From Polyodon spathula (taxonomy: Eukaryota; Chordata; Actinopteri; Acipenseriformes; Polyodontidae): DNA of 64,000 nt. The stretch covers positions 65,366,256 through 65,430,255 of the forward strand of contig NC_054539.1 of NCBI RefSeq assembly GCF_017654505.1. Direction: 5' to 3'. Each line of letters opens with the position of its first letter. The stretch's first letter is position 1. The translations under genes and the position numbers were made by a program. Below the pieces are notes generated by a model that made no database searches, was not told the DNA's origin, and saw nothing but the letters and a program-made list of their open reading frames with translations. Positions 34,140 to 45,655 of this stretch are shown in pieces.

Positions 34140-35690
34140 TCTAACCGAGGAGTTTAAATGTGCCAAGGTCCGACTGGAAATAACATTAGTAGATTCACGC
34201 GACAAATGCATAAGGGAGGCAGCACCTGTGTTGAAAACTGGAAGAAAGTGGGTGGCAAAGAAAGCCGAGGAAGATGCTAAGGCTTCCCTTAGAATCGGTG
34301 ATATTATGGGGTAAGTTCAGAATGGAAGAGGGGGTCTCGGTCTCAGTTCAGTTCCTCCGATATGGCACAAGGCAACCCCAGCTCAATGGAGGAAGCTGGT
34401 AGTCAGCGAGGTGCAAAAGCAGGAGGAGAGGATGAGGCGTGTAAAGGCCGTTTCTCAGGCCAAGCAGGGAGAATGGATGAGATGGGAGAGTGTGGAACAA
34501 CGCAAGATCGGCTGACAAGACCTATGGACAATGGAACAGCAGGATCAGTTTCCTCATCAGATCAACGTATGATGTTCTCCCATCACCACAGAACCTAAAT
34601 CTTTGGGTGGGAGTGGATCACTCATGTCCTTTGTGTTCATCACCTGCAACATTAAGGCACATTTTGACAGGATGTAAGGTGGGTCTTAGCCAAGAGCGGT
34701 TTACTTGACACAATGACCAGGTGCTGCCATATTTGGCCTTAGCATTGGAAGACAAGCATAACCTTACCAATAAGCTGCCACTAGTTCCATCAATGCTTTA
34801 CACACAAAAGACAATATTCCTCCACCCAGGAGAACAACCACCAAGAAAAGGTGTTAAAACCAAGCCTTGTCCAGGACAACTAGAAGCTGCTAGAGACTGA
34901 AAAATGCTTGCAGATGTTGGTGAACGGCTTATTTTTCCACCTGAGATTGCCACCACTAACCTTCGACCAGATATTGTCTTGTGGTCTGGATCAGCACGCC
35001 TTGTTCATCTGGTAGAGTTAACAGTGTCATGGGGGATGCTGTGGATGAGACGTATGAGAGGAAGAAACTTCGGTATGCTCAACTAGCTGCTGAAGCTGAA
35101 CAGTGAGGATGGAGAGTCAGAGTTTACCCAGTGGAGGCGGGTTGTCGAGGATTTGTGGCACACTCTACAACCCGGTTTCTTAGAGATGTTGGGTTCAGTG
35201 GCCAAGAGTTGCGTTGCACAATAAAGAACTTATCTGAAGCAGCACAAAGGAGCAGCAACTTGCTGGGGTTGAGATGAAGAGATTCTGGATGGGGATCTCA
35301 AGCACAATAGAAAAGAAAGCAACGCTGATGTACAGGTAAGTAAGCTGGGCTGAGCTGAGTGGGGGATTGAGGAGAGTGATGCTGGGACACCAGAATCACT
35401 GTTGAGCCCTCTTGAGGTGTCGCGGGCTTGTCAACGAAACACTGAGGATGGAAGGTGCCCACTTGAAGACCCCAGAGATGTACCTTGCTTAGCTCAATCC
35501 AGACCGTTGTCATGCTGATGCGCTGGGGAGACCGCACTGGGTTGATCCCCGGAGCCAGCATCACAGCCGTTGTGTGTGCTGATGCGCTGTGGAGGCAAAA
35601 TAAGCTGATCCCTAGAGCCAGACAGAAGGATATCTACATCATCAGATGGAAAGCAACGCAAATGGATAGAGATGCAGATGGATCACATTA
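34140..35690 (+). mobile_element. LINE C-terminal and 3' region, frameshifted
   Basis: Across several frames the plus strand reads 'HSCPLCSSPATLRHILTGC', a C-x2-C...H-x4-C zinc-binding box. 'RLIFPPEIATTNLRPDIVLW', 'VELTVSW' and 'KNLSEAAQRSSN' follow. This is the post-RT domain of an abundant non-LTR retroelement group in fishes and marine invertebrates that I cannot name with certainty. The preceding RT core is absent. The non-coding end contains a near-duplicate pair ('gatcccc/tagagccag' with 'gctgatgcgctg') around 35510-35620. At least three frameshifts are present. Confidence 0.65.
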
Positions 35691-35794
35691 GTTTACAGTA
35701 AAGCTACGTCTTAGTTGGTGCTTATCTTGGAGAGAGCCGAGTTCAAATCGGCATGAAGTTTAACATCTAATCACATATAATGGAAATCAAATCA

Positions 35795-36060
35795 AAGCTG
35801 TTTTCAAAATGGCCACTCTAGTGCACTGAGGTATAAGGATTGTTGCGCACATTGTCAAAGAGGTAACATGGCAATAACGATCCATGAATGATGTGGTACA
35901 GAACAGAAAAGTCAGAGCAGATCTCAAACTCCAGTGCGCTGGAGCAGACATTTTGAAACAGACTTTAAAGTTACAAGTGTAAAATGTTGACAGAATGTTA
36001 ACAATGAAAAGAAAAAATGACAGCTACGATATTTAAACAGTTGTAGCAACACGTGGGCAA
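35795..36060. mobile_element. palindromic MITE, uninterrupted copy
   Basis: Contains 'gtgcactgaggtataagg', 'ttgcgcacattgtcaaagagg' and 'agactttaaagttacaag'. The two sides are partly inverted copies of each other. It is a paralogue of the MITE at about 52533-53440 and shows what that site looked like before LTR insertion. Left boundary uncertain. Confidence 0.6.
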
Positions 36061-36387
36061 TGCTAAATTTTTCGGAACCCCGCTACTTATTCTTAAGGAA
36101 TTGTTGTAAACTGTTTTATTCTATTTTGTAGACACAAATAAAACTGGTGAAAAACTCTTTCTTTTTCGTGAACCAAATTTCTAGTTAGTTATAAATCACT
36201 ATGATACCCAATGTGTTTGGACTGGTTATTAGAGTGCTGTGCTGTTATACATTTATATTATATTTCTTGATTAAACAGTTAGTTGTACTTCAACTATGTT
36301 TCTGTTGGCTTGGGTTTAATCAAAGGGTGTTATACTGAAGACAGTCTGCTCTGTGTATTTAAATGTAAACATTATTAATCAACATGA

Positions 36388-36480
36388 TAGGTGCAAACAC
36401 TGATGAAGCCCAGTTTCTTACTTTAACAAGAGAAGATGTGAATGAGTTGATGCCAGGACTGCCTAGTTTTCAAGCAAGGA
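36388..36480 (+). CDS. possible exon fragment, SAM-like reading
   Basis: Open reading 'MIGANTDEAQFLTLTREDV' followed by 'NELMPGLPSFQARKK' runs into an A-rich tract. The pattern LTxEDvxEL.PGlxxFQxRkK resembles the end of SAM domains in fish proteins, but it is short. The acceptor and donor are not clear, and it may be a repeat-borne relic or an upstream exon of the 37788-38831 gene. I do not recognise a specific gene. Confidence 0.2.
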
Positions 36481-37787
36481 AAAAAAAAAAAAGAATCTCT
36501 TGAAAAAGAATGTTAAGGTTGGTATGTACCTTGAGTCTATTTCATGTATAACAGTTGTTTGATTCAATGCAGTATGTGTTACCTTGTGATTAGAGATATA
36601 GGCAGGTATCTTTAACCTTCTGTACCGTTTGCTTCCAAGATCTAGATCACGTAGTTTAGTCAGTCATTTCCCTGACTGGCCTGCATTTTGTTAGCAGGTG
36701 GTATTTCTATACAGTACTTGTCGGTTGCTTAAAAATCTGTTGTTACAGTTACATGACTATCATGTCATCAAAATTCTATCCAAATACAATTATTGATAAT
36801 AATTAAGCCTGTGTAGGTAGGTACGATTTCTTTATTATCCATGGGTGTACAATGGTTAAGAGCTGACTTTAAATAACTTGCAACATTATTGAATGGATGA
36901 ATATAAAAATAATACAGTGAGTGGGTACTATTTGTGTGAAATAGGAAAGATATTTAAGAGTTTAGTTTTAGGCTTAATAGCAGAGTGAATCTTTTCACTG
37001 AGAGGCTTCTATAAATGGAGGGGATAAATAAATAAAAAGTAAAAGTCCCAAGACCACACCCAGTGCCTGGCTTTATGGTGTGAAAAGGTTTGATAAACAA
37101 ATCCTGTTTTACAGAGTTCAGGAAGCAATATTTGTGTACATTCTGGAAAAGTACAACAACTGCTCCATGGAAATGAAGATTTGAGGAAAGGTAAAAGCAA
37201 TTATAAATTAAAGTGATCATATTAACCGCTTGACTGGCACTGAATGCATCACATTAATCCTCCTTGAAGAATTCCAAAGATAGGACGTTCTGCTCTCCTT
37301 TAAATGTAATTGTGCAAGGGTTACATTTGAGGTCGTTCTCTCCTGTCACTTCAGCTCTAGCAGGGATGTTGAAAGTAAACAAACTTTTCTGATCGTTGAA
37401 AAACATCAAGCAGCCTGAACTTACAGGAGATAATGACGATGATCACTGTCACACAATGGTGCACACAGGGGAATCACTTTGACCATTAGAGTCACTGTAT
37501 ATATTATTAATCCAGCATAAACCAGTGAAAAATAAATCACTTTTAGCTCTTAAAGGAAAAAACAATATAACAGGTGGCGTTTCAGGGGTTAAAGTGTTTA
37601 AGCTGATAAAGTCACACAAATGGTGGAATATATTTACACAGATAGTTTAACCATGCATTACAATTGTCCTCTACATTTATCACTGTTGCCTGTGTGATAC
37701 CAATTCACAGTGTTGCAGCTAGATCGATTGACTGCAGTTGTGTCACTAATTGAAATGCAGGTTATTTATTTATTTTTTTTTTAATAG

Positions 37788-38831
37788 ATCCTCTTGCTTC
37801 TGGGAGTGCTGTGAAAAATGTTTATCAGATTCTCACAGACATGGAAGTAGATTTTCAGAAATGTTTAGGTGCACTTCAGCAGCAGATTCAAGTTGTTGCT
37901 ACATTTTATTATCAAAGGAAGAGGGGAGATAATACTGATTTAAAACAAGATAAAGGCAGTCAAACTGATCTCCCTACCAATATCCCAGATGAATACAAGA
38001 AGCATGAAGAGTTTCCTGCACAGCCTAATCACCCTCTCATGCAAGGTATTTTTTCTAGAAGACATTGGTGCCATGGTTTGATTCAAGGAAGTCCATGGGC
38101 CAAAGTAATGATTTAGGTTGCATAATAAGTACTGGTGGTGCATAAAAAGCACAGTAAAGATGCTCTACAAGGAATTCTGGTTTATTTTAATTTTTTTAAA
38201 GCTATGCAGCACTTGAATTTGTGTAGATTCCCGTGAGGCACCTTTTTTGAAAGCGCCTTTTGTAAAAGTGCTAATACCTCTTGGGGACTTTGACCTGTGA
38301 CCTGAAGTGCCATATTGTGGTCATATGACTTTTTGGTCTTGGGATGATAAAAAAATAAAAATAAAATTGAGATACTGGCTACATACTTGGTACACAGGTG
38401 TTTACTTTGATTGATTCATGGGTATCAAATAATAGACAAATAAACCCTTTCGGTGCAGTATCTTGGAAAGCGGCCACTACAGTGTTAAAGCCTGATCCTG
38501 TATCTCAGAAACAGTTGGATAGTTTTAAAGGTTCATGCTAAATGTGTTGGTGACCATGACATTGACCTAAGTGGCTGTCACATTAGGGTCATCTGATGTT
38601 TTATAAAGTTTCTGCTGCATAGCGACACTACACTGTTTCACTGCCAATTGTTTTAAAATATGATCTCTCATCAATAATACAGATCATACACTGAGATCTT
38701 TTTTTTTTAATTTTGTTATTTTTTCATTTCCAGTTCTTAAACTTGAAACCCTTGGGGCAGAGATTACATTTCTGGACAAACTCTCAGAATCTCAGGAGCA
38801 TGGGAGTAGCCCTTCAGAAGCAAGCCTGTGA
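37788..38831 (+). CDS. unidentified gene, two 3' coding exons
   Basis: Exon 37788-38045 follows a T-rich tract ending 'aatag' and ends 'CAAG|gtattt'. Exon 38734-38831 follows 'atttccag' and ends in TGA. Joined, they give about 118 residues in one frame with consistent phase. The first exon reads 'VKNVYQILTDMEVDFQKCLG', then 'ALQQQIQVVATFYYQRKRG', amphipathic and likely coiled coil, then a charged 'TDLKQDKGSQTDLP' stretch. The second reads 'VLKLETLGAEITFLDKLSES' and ends 'SSPSEASL'. No signal peptide or membrane segment is visible. Upstream exons are not identified. Splice consistency and coding character argue for a real host gene, perhaps a small structural or kinetochore-type coiled-coil protein, but that is a guess. 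Confidence 0.45.
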
Positions 38832-38939
38832 TTATAATTCTGATAAGGTGCTTTTACTCTTTTGCCCTATTATTTCTCAGATTGACACTGATATTGATGC
38901 AGTTATCCAGAACATTTCACGTAAGTAAAACTCCTTGTT

Positions 38940-39190
38940 TAGAATTTAATAATATGATATATTTATATAGCACCTTTCATGGTGGACCACCATCATAAAG
39001 CATTTTACAGATGTAGGCTGTGAACTGTACATTATATGCAGAGTCACTTACAATAGGATATTGATTTAACATCTAATCCGATGGCGCACAGGGAGGTTAA
39101 GTGACTTACTCAGGGTCACACAATGAGTCAGTCAGTGGCAGAGGTGGGATTAGTTACAAGCCCTGGACTTTAGCCAATGGACCACTATAA
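38940..39190. repeat. interspersed LINE/SINE tail repeat
   Basis: Has 'atatagcacctttcatgg', 'cattttacagatgtagg' and 'agtgacttactcagggtcac'. The last is the inverted form of the repeat at the start of the window. 39191-40330 after it holds no recognisable gene. Confidence 0.6.
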
Positions 39191-40683
39191 TCTTTGATGT
39201 ATACAAGTGGATCATTTGTGTAGGACATGTATATCATTTTTACTTGTTAGTGTTTGCTATAGTATTTGCTAAGTGATGTAACTGGTTTGTTTTTACATTG
39301 AAATGTATATTGTTTTTAAGTAATATTTAACATCATAGAGCCTTATTGAGTTTATTTCCCCCTCCAATAGCTTATAAAAAGGTAATCCTGGTAGTCATGC
39401 ACCACACTCGCAAAAAAGTATAATCTGAGAGCAGCAGACTGGTCAACAAGAGCAACGTGCTTGAAACAGCGGACTGCCTCTGTGAAACTGATAGATTCTA
39501 TCATTGTGATGCAAATGCAAAGGCAGACGCATCTGTCATCTCTGCTTTACTCAGGTACCAGAAGACTAAGTAGGATCTACATACAAATCATCTGAATTGC
39601 AGTACATCTGAAATGAAAGCGTGGTCCAGTGCTGATTACTATTTTCCTTGAGCAAGTTAGAATGCAGTTTGGTGACAGTTGTCAGTAACAGCAATAGCTG
39701 AATGTTGACAAAATAATTTTTTGGGGTGTGGTTTTCTTCTTTAGATTTGCCATAGAAATCATAATTGTGACTGTACTCAAAGTATCACAACACTGGATAT
39801 AATGTAATTCCACGATTAGTATGCAAGTACACATATCATAAAGCCTATGCGATACATTTATAGTCTAATGATTTTGTAAACATGATTCATAAGTATGCTC
39901 TGAAGCCAGTATCGAATGTCAAGTTTCTTGAGAGAACAGAAATACAATGGAATACAAAATCAAATTAAGATTAACTGTGTGATAAAAACTGTATGCCCCA
40001 ATCCTTCTTTTAAGAATGAGGTCGCCAGAAGGCCATATTATTCTGTATTTAGGCAAAATGTTTTTTATGTACTAACCTTGTGATATGACAAGTGTTCATG
40101 CAACTTTTTTTCTTCTGTCCTGGAAGTATACAGAAATATATAAGTTGATCGTAGTTCTGTGAGTAAACATCATGCAGTCCTTTACTTTTGAGCTGAGAGT
40201 GTGAGATTCCCCCAATGTGTAAACAAGTTGGTAAACGTGCTGCACATATGAAGGATGTCCTGAAAACATGAAGTTTAGGTTGTGAGACACGTAAGTGCCA
40301 AAAAATAAGGAAACAGAGAGAGGCTTATGTTATGTTTTATTGCCATGAAAGCATTTATAATTTTGTTTGCTGTGCAATCCATTACTATGTTAGTGTGGAA
40401 GAGGATTTATTGTCTACATGTACAGTGCAATAGTTCTAGTCCCACAGCAGTAGTTCAGCAGCAATGCAATGTACACTTTTTCTTGTAGTTGCAAGTATAG
40501 TTATATGGCTTTTAAGGTAGTCCCACATAACAAGCACTCTGTTACTTAACCAATCTGAAAGAAAACAAAAACAATAAAACCATCAGGGGCAATGCTGTAA
40601 AACCACCTTTAAATAATTTGCCCTTGCTAGCTGTTAAAAATGTAGCTTTGTCCCAGGGTCCTATTACAGCTGCATGTGATTGA

Positions 40684-40689
40684 TTTATT
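40684..40689 (-). terminator. clu: candidate CLU polyadenylation signal
   Basis: TTTATT on the plus strand (AATAAA on the gene strand), about 340 bp after the stop. A second candidate is at 40336-40341. Which is used cannot be told from sequence. Confidence 0.4.
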
Positions 40690-41031
40690 TGTTTTTACCT
40701 TTTAAAGATACAGTATCATAATATTAAAAAGTTTTTGTGCTGTCTTTTGCTATTCTCTCATTTTCCCATTTCTGAGAGATCCGTCTCCTGCTGGGTTACC
40801 TTCGTGAATCTTTTGTGTATTTTTAATTTAGGCCTTTATATGTATTCATCCTTCTAATGAGAAATTGAAATTGGGAACCATGACTAAACTACATAACCAC
40901 TTTTGCATTGTAGGAGAGAACACTGTTTTAACTTCACAGGTTGTAGCCTTGTATGGAGAACGTCCAGGTCTGTGGAATGACTGGATGATTCAGTCGCTGC
41001 ATACAGAAACAGCTGTGGGCCCCTCATACAC

Positions 41032-41211
41032 TCACATAGTATTCTGTTTGTAGCGCTCCAGAGCCTCCTCTGCCACTACCTCTGAGAATTTGGTATCGTC
41101 CCAAGGGATATCACCAGGTACTGTGAAGGTCATTGGAGGGGAGTCAAACAGCTGAACTGAAACAGTGGTGTCTCCAGGGTTATCTGGGTTCTGGCTACCT
41201 CTTGAGATCAC
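41032..41211 (-). CDS. clu: CLU coding exon 7 (last)
   Basis: Acceptor 'ttctgtag|GTGATC', stop TGA at 41034-41032. Beta-rich C-terminal region ('[20 protein letters not shown]') ending '[11 protein letters not shown]'. Confidence 0.96.
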   Translation of the reverse strand: MISRGSQNPDNPGDTTVSVQLFDSPPMTFTVPGDIPWDDTKFSEVVAEEALERYKQNTM

Positions 41212-41283
41212 CTACAGAAATTAGTGAAAAGTTTTAAGTTAGGAGTTAAAGAAAAAAAAAAAACTTATTGCCAATTATTGTTA

Positions 41284-41347
<64 letters not shown>

Positions 41348-44300
41348 GTGGTGAACTTTTAATTTCCCTGTAACTTCACCAGTTACTTCAAAATACTATA
41401 TCATCTTTTCAAAGCAAATTCAATTTCTGATTCACAACATTAAAAGTTCCTACCAATATTCAAATTTAAAGTTTTAACTGAGGAAGACAGAGAGATTTGT
41501 CGCAAATATAAATAACTATACTGTAGTAAGATACCCTTAAAAATAAATAACAAGCTACATTCATTTACTGTAAAATTACTTCTAAGAAGTCTGTGAAAGA
41601 TAAGAAATTCATGCATTTCTATTTCATTTTTCTATTTAATTTCATTATGCTATTATAGCACCTAAAGGTATCTAAATATAAGTCACGTACCCACTGTAAT
41701 AAAACAATACTGCCCAAAGCCTAAATTACAGTAACTTGCGTTTGCTTCCATCCTTTAACTGTACCAAATATTTAACCCTATTCTTAAAAATAATTTTAAT
41801 TTCAAAATTTGGTAAATCAATGTGTTTTTAATACATTATCTCAGAATTAATTGCTCACAGTTTTAATCTGGAAGAATCCATCTGGCCTCTTGGTGGCATT
41901 AATGAGTGTAGACACCCATCCAAACTGTTTGTTGAGGGTGTCCATCAAGCTGGATGTATTCAACATTTCCTGCTGGAATTTCTTCAGCAGCTCGTCATAT
42001 TCTTTTGTGAACCTCTCAGACATGGCCAGGGCTTTCTCAAACTCTTCCTTGAGGGGGCCTTCTAGTGGCCTTTTCCCAGAGCAATCTGAAAGAAAGATGT
42101 GTGCAACAGTTTAGAGGTGAAGGCTAAAAGAATGATATACCATATATGATGTATGAACTCTATAATCACTTGACTATACCTCCATGTGACATTCTGATGA
42201 TGCAAGCTCTGTTATCTATGTAAATTAGTAGCATTTATAATAATCAAATGAGCTGGAGACACATGCATAATTCATATCAAAATTGGCACTGGCCCTGACT
42301 ATTCATAATCGAGTGGTAACCTATCTGTGTAGTGGGTAACTTCTGAGAGGAAAGATAGTGCCAGAAAGGAGTGTGATTTCTTTGAAAAGTAGCCTACTTT
42401 TAGAAAAACACACAAATGTAATATATGAAGAAGAGAAAGTCCTTGATTTTCTACGCATTATATAGCCTTAACTATCTACTGTGGTATTGCAGTTGTATTG
42501 CTAATTATCTGTTGTTCAAATGGATTTTCACGGTACTTTTAGCCTGTGTTAATCAGTTTGTAAACACTGTGTGTTGTCTGTACAGAACTACAGATAATGT
42601 GCTTGTCAGCTATTATATGGCAAGTATGTAATTTACCTGTGGCTTCACTGTGTGTGTAGAACTGGCAAGCTAATTTCCCATTCATGGAATGAACAGTAGC
42701 TTAAATATGGTATAGCTTTCCACACATCTTCCTACTCATTTTATGTTTTATATTTGGGATATTCTGCTTGGTAAAATTGTTAAACGCTGGTGCAGTGAAT
42801 ATTTTCTTAATTTGCAGGTTGCTGCTTTCACTTGCGGTACTGAATGTTAATAATAGATTTATTGAGCTTTTGTTACAAGCATTATAATGTACTGTATGTA
42901 CTGTAGACACATGTGAGTGGCATGAAGGATATTGAATTGAATTATAACTGCATTAATTTGCTCTTTTTTAGGTACTGTGCTACCAAATAAAAAAGTGGAC
43001 CAAACTTTGCACTTGAGAAAACGCATTAAAAAAATCGGTCCATTGTCTCCAGCTATATTGTAAACCAGGACAGCATGGCCTGCCTAGCAAGTTTCTGATG
43101 ATAAAAGACACCTGTTTTAATACTCTACTATACCATGTGAATCAGATATATGTTGCCACTATTGGAGGTATCAAAAAGGCAACAATGTGGAAAGGTCTAA
43201 AGACCTTTTCTGTGATCTTATATATTTAAATTGTGCGTCCATCAAATGATATTCTCAAAAACACTTTTAGTTTTTTGTTTTATTATTATTAGTACTCTGT
43301 ATTGCTATACTTCTTGCTGGGTCCTAAAAGTACATTACCAATGAGCAATATCTCTTTGCATTTTTCACACTCTTCCTTGAGTTTGAGACACCCTGCGGAA
43401 TTGCGTCGAATTTCACGGCATTTCATGCGGTCTCCTCTATTTTGTCCGGATGCAATGACATCTTCATTGACATTTCCATCTAGACAAAAGGAAGTAAAAT
43501 AAAATAAAAGATAGAGTCCAAAAACATTTTTAGATCTCAGGTTGAGAACCACTGCTTTTTTTCACTCACTCGGGGTTGTGTTTGAGAGTGAAACGTGCAC
43601 CTATATATACACAGTTGTGCCGGGATTCAATTACTAATTCATTATTTATTTGAATCCCATCATGTGAACTAATTTGTGCACTCCCCATGCTCACATACTA
43701 ATACACATTTTATCTGCAGGTGAAGTGATTGTGCAATTCTCATGCCTAAATGCATATTATAACACTCATGCTACATAGCCCAATTTATGACATTAAACAC
43801 AAAATACGCATAGGGCCAGGGGCACCCCGCCACAGTTGGGTAAGAAAAAACTAAGAGTTACCTGTTGGAGAAGATGGCATTGCGTCATATTGACCCTCTC
43901 TTTCCATGTATTGGTTGGCCGAGTCAAACATTCTCTGGGCCATGTGAAACATTGGCTGAAACAAGCCATGAAAACCATGCTGGAATGTGGGAAACCTGGA
44001 GTTGGGGAGATTCATTCTGATAGGTGGGCGGTCCTCCTCATTGAGAAAAGATGGCATCTGGGGAAAGTCGCTGAAGAATGGGCGGTGAAAGGAGGAGTGC
44101 ATCTGATCAAAGACCTTCATACTGTCTTGAAAGATCGCGTCCACCCCGTCAGCAACTTCAGAGTAGTGTTCTTCAAGGTCTTCAAATCTCCTGTCTTGTT
44201 CTTTGTCTTCCTCCAGGAGGGAGTCCATCCTTTCACCATTGATCCAAATAGACATAGGGGAGGTCCTATTGAGCAATTCTTCAAGCTAAGGAATACAAAA

Positions 44301-45642
44301 TAGAAAGATTTTGTTTTGCTGATGTTAGGTATGTGCTAAACTATCTGCAGTATATTTAGGATGCTACCCTATAGGTTTGTGGATAGCGTGGATAATGTCC
44401 TGTACTATTTGTGGCCATTGAGACATTCTAGGAAATCAAAACTTAATAAGATTGCAAGTGATAAACCTCCTACAGTTAAAATAAATAAAAATACAATACA
44501 CTTACTTGTCTCCCCACCATGCCGGAGCCACTGCTGCAGGTCCTCGAATAAAACTTGATGCATGTGTTTTTCAGGCATGGTTTACACTCCTCCCACAAGG
44601 CCTGCATTGTTTCGTTGCACATTTCCTGTTCAGCATTTAGTTTTGACTCCATTTCCTGGGCATTCTTTAGAGCGTCCTAGGAGCAAAACAGAATAGGTCA
44701 CAAAGGACTTTGCAACTGAATGCAGGCTAGAGCTAAATCGCCAAGTATTCTTTTTGTGGATTCTAAAACACTTGGGGGGCTAGATGGCACAGCTGACTAA
44801 TTCAGCAGTGTCTAGTGTCTTTTACATATTGGTTTTAATCCTACTCAGTTCACATCTTAAGTTTCCCCCAATGGATATTAATCCACATCAAACCACCGCA
44901 CAGTTCAGAACAATTCAAGAGAATTGACAGTCTCTGCTGTAATTGGTTACAGCAAATAAAATAATGTTTATTATTGTCGTTCATTCCCATCTACAATACA
45001 GCTCTCAAAAAACATCTGTTGTCACGGTGCCATTGCCTCTCACTTTATATCCTCAAGCTAACAATTACTAAGCAATAAGCATCAATAAAAAGGGAGTTTT
45101 ATGTAAATCTCAAATCAGCTGGTAGTTACAAACCTCCTTCATCTTTTTGGTTTTCTCTAATATATTTAAATACTCCTTGTGCTCTTCTCCAGACTTTTCC
45201 ATCAGGTTCTTCATCTGCTTGACTCCATTGATGGCGTTTTCAATGTGTTTGTCTAAATACTTCTCTCCCATCAGGGATATTTCTGTAAAATTGAATTTAT
45301 TATGTAGTTGCTTCACAGGTAAAATTAATAAGTAACATTTAAAATAATTTGTTCCACTGTTATGTTCAGATCTTACCAGCACCATCTTACTATCTGGGAT
45401 CTTATTATGCAAACACATAACCATGAGCTGTATTACTGATGACTGTTAAGAAAAGTAATTTTTTTCAATCCTGTAGAAAATATTTAATATAGTACAGATT
45501 TATAACTGATAATTTACTGAACAGCCTACCAGCAAAACCATATTTGGTACTTACGTTTAAGATCCTCTGGCGAAAGTCTATTCTGACATTCACTCAAAGA
45601 ATAGAGCAGGCACACAACCAGGAACGACACGGCTACCCTCAT
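41032..45642 (-). CDS. clu: CLU, clusterin (apolipoprotein J)
   Basis: Seven coding exons (45642-45555, 45282-45134, 44676-44506, 44285-43862, 43479-43339, 42085-41859, 41211-41032) join in frame to 459 codons plus TGA; human is 449 aa. Clusterin is a secreted glycoprotein chaperone that binds misfolded proteins and lipids. A signal peptide ('[19 protein letters not shown]') is followed by coiled-coil helices. The five-cysteine clusters are complete on both sides ('[20 protein letters not shown]' and '[12 protein letters not shown]'), so all ten cysteines of the interchain disulfides are kept. Glycosylation sequons NET, NRT, NTS and NAT are visible; the mammalian HNST sequon is RNSA here. The alpha/beta cleavage position reads RPPIR (222-226), not a consensus RxxR. 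All introns are GT/AG. A 5' UTR exon lies near 48025-48058. Confidence 0.98.
41279..41346. repeat. (ATT)n microsatellite in CLU intron
   Basis: About 22 near-perfect TTA units, in the intron before the last coding exon. Confidence 0.95.
41859..42085 (-). CDS. clu: CLU coding exon 6
   Basis: Acceptor 'tttcag|ATTGC', donor 'AACT|gtgagc'. Fifth alpha-chain cysteine, then helix '[20 protein letters not shown]' and sequons NTS and NAT. Confidence 0.96.
43339..43479 (-). CDS. clu: CLU coding exon 5
   Basis: Acceptor 'tgtctag|ATGG', donor 'ATTG|gtaatg'. Carries the alpha-chain cysteine cluster (four of five cysteines). Confidence 0.96.
43560..43835 (-). mobile_element. truncated LTR fragment in CLU intron
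   Basis: Shares 'gtgaaacgtgcacctat', 'gattcaattactaatt', 'tgtgcactccccatgc' and a 'ccccgccaca' end with the solo LTR at 5815-6427. Its terminus lies only about 26 bp from the donor of the largest CLU exon. The other end is truncated. Confidence 0.65.
43862..44285 (-). CDS. clu: CLU coding exon 4 (largest)
   Basis: Acceptor 'tccttag|CTTG', donor 'ACAG|gtaact'. Residues 137-278, the disordered, Phe/Pro/His-rich centre including '[12 protein letters not shown]' and the position of the mammalian alpha/beta cleavage. Confidence 0.97.
44506..44676 (-). CDS. clu: CLU coding exon 3
   Basis: Acceptor 'ctcctag|GAC', donor 'CAA|gtaagt'. Residues 80-136 with the beta-chain five-cysteine cluster and the NET sequon; ends 'GSGMVGRQ'. 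Confidence 0.97.
45134..45282 (-). CDS. clu: CLU coding exon 2
   Basis: Acceptor 'ttacag|AAATA', donor 'GAG|gtttgt'. Residues 30-79: '[20 protein letters not shown]', the first coiled-coil helix. Confidence 0.95.
45555..45642 (-). CDS. clu: CLU coding exon 1 (gene exon 2)
   Basis: Start codon at 45642, signal peptide and first mature residues ('[10 protein letters not shown]'). Donor 'AAAC|gtaagt'. About 4 bp of UTR precede the ATG if the 'cggctag' acceptor is used. Confidence 0.95.
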
Positions 45643-45655
45643 CTTCCTAGCCGTT

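Noticed and set aside
36388..36480. Complete SAM-domain gene
   Set aside because: Only about 30 residues resemble the end of a SAM domain and no reliable splice sites were found; kept only as a low-confidence fragment.
43836..44303. 155-codon plus-strand frame
   Set aside because: Opposite-strand shadow of the largest CLU exon, which has full family similarity on the minus strand.
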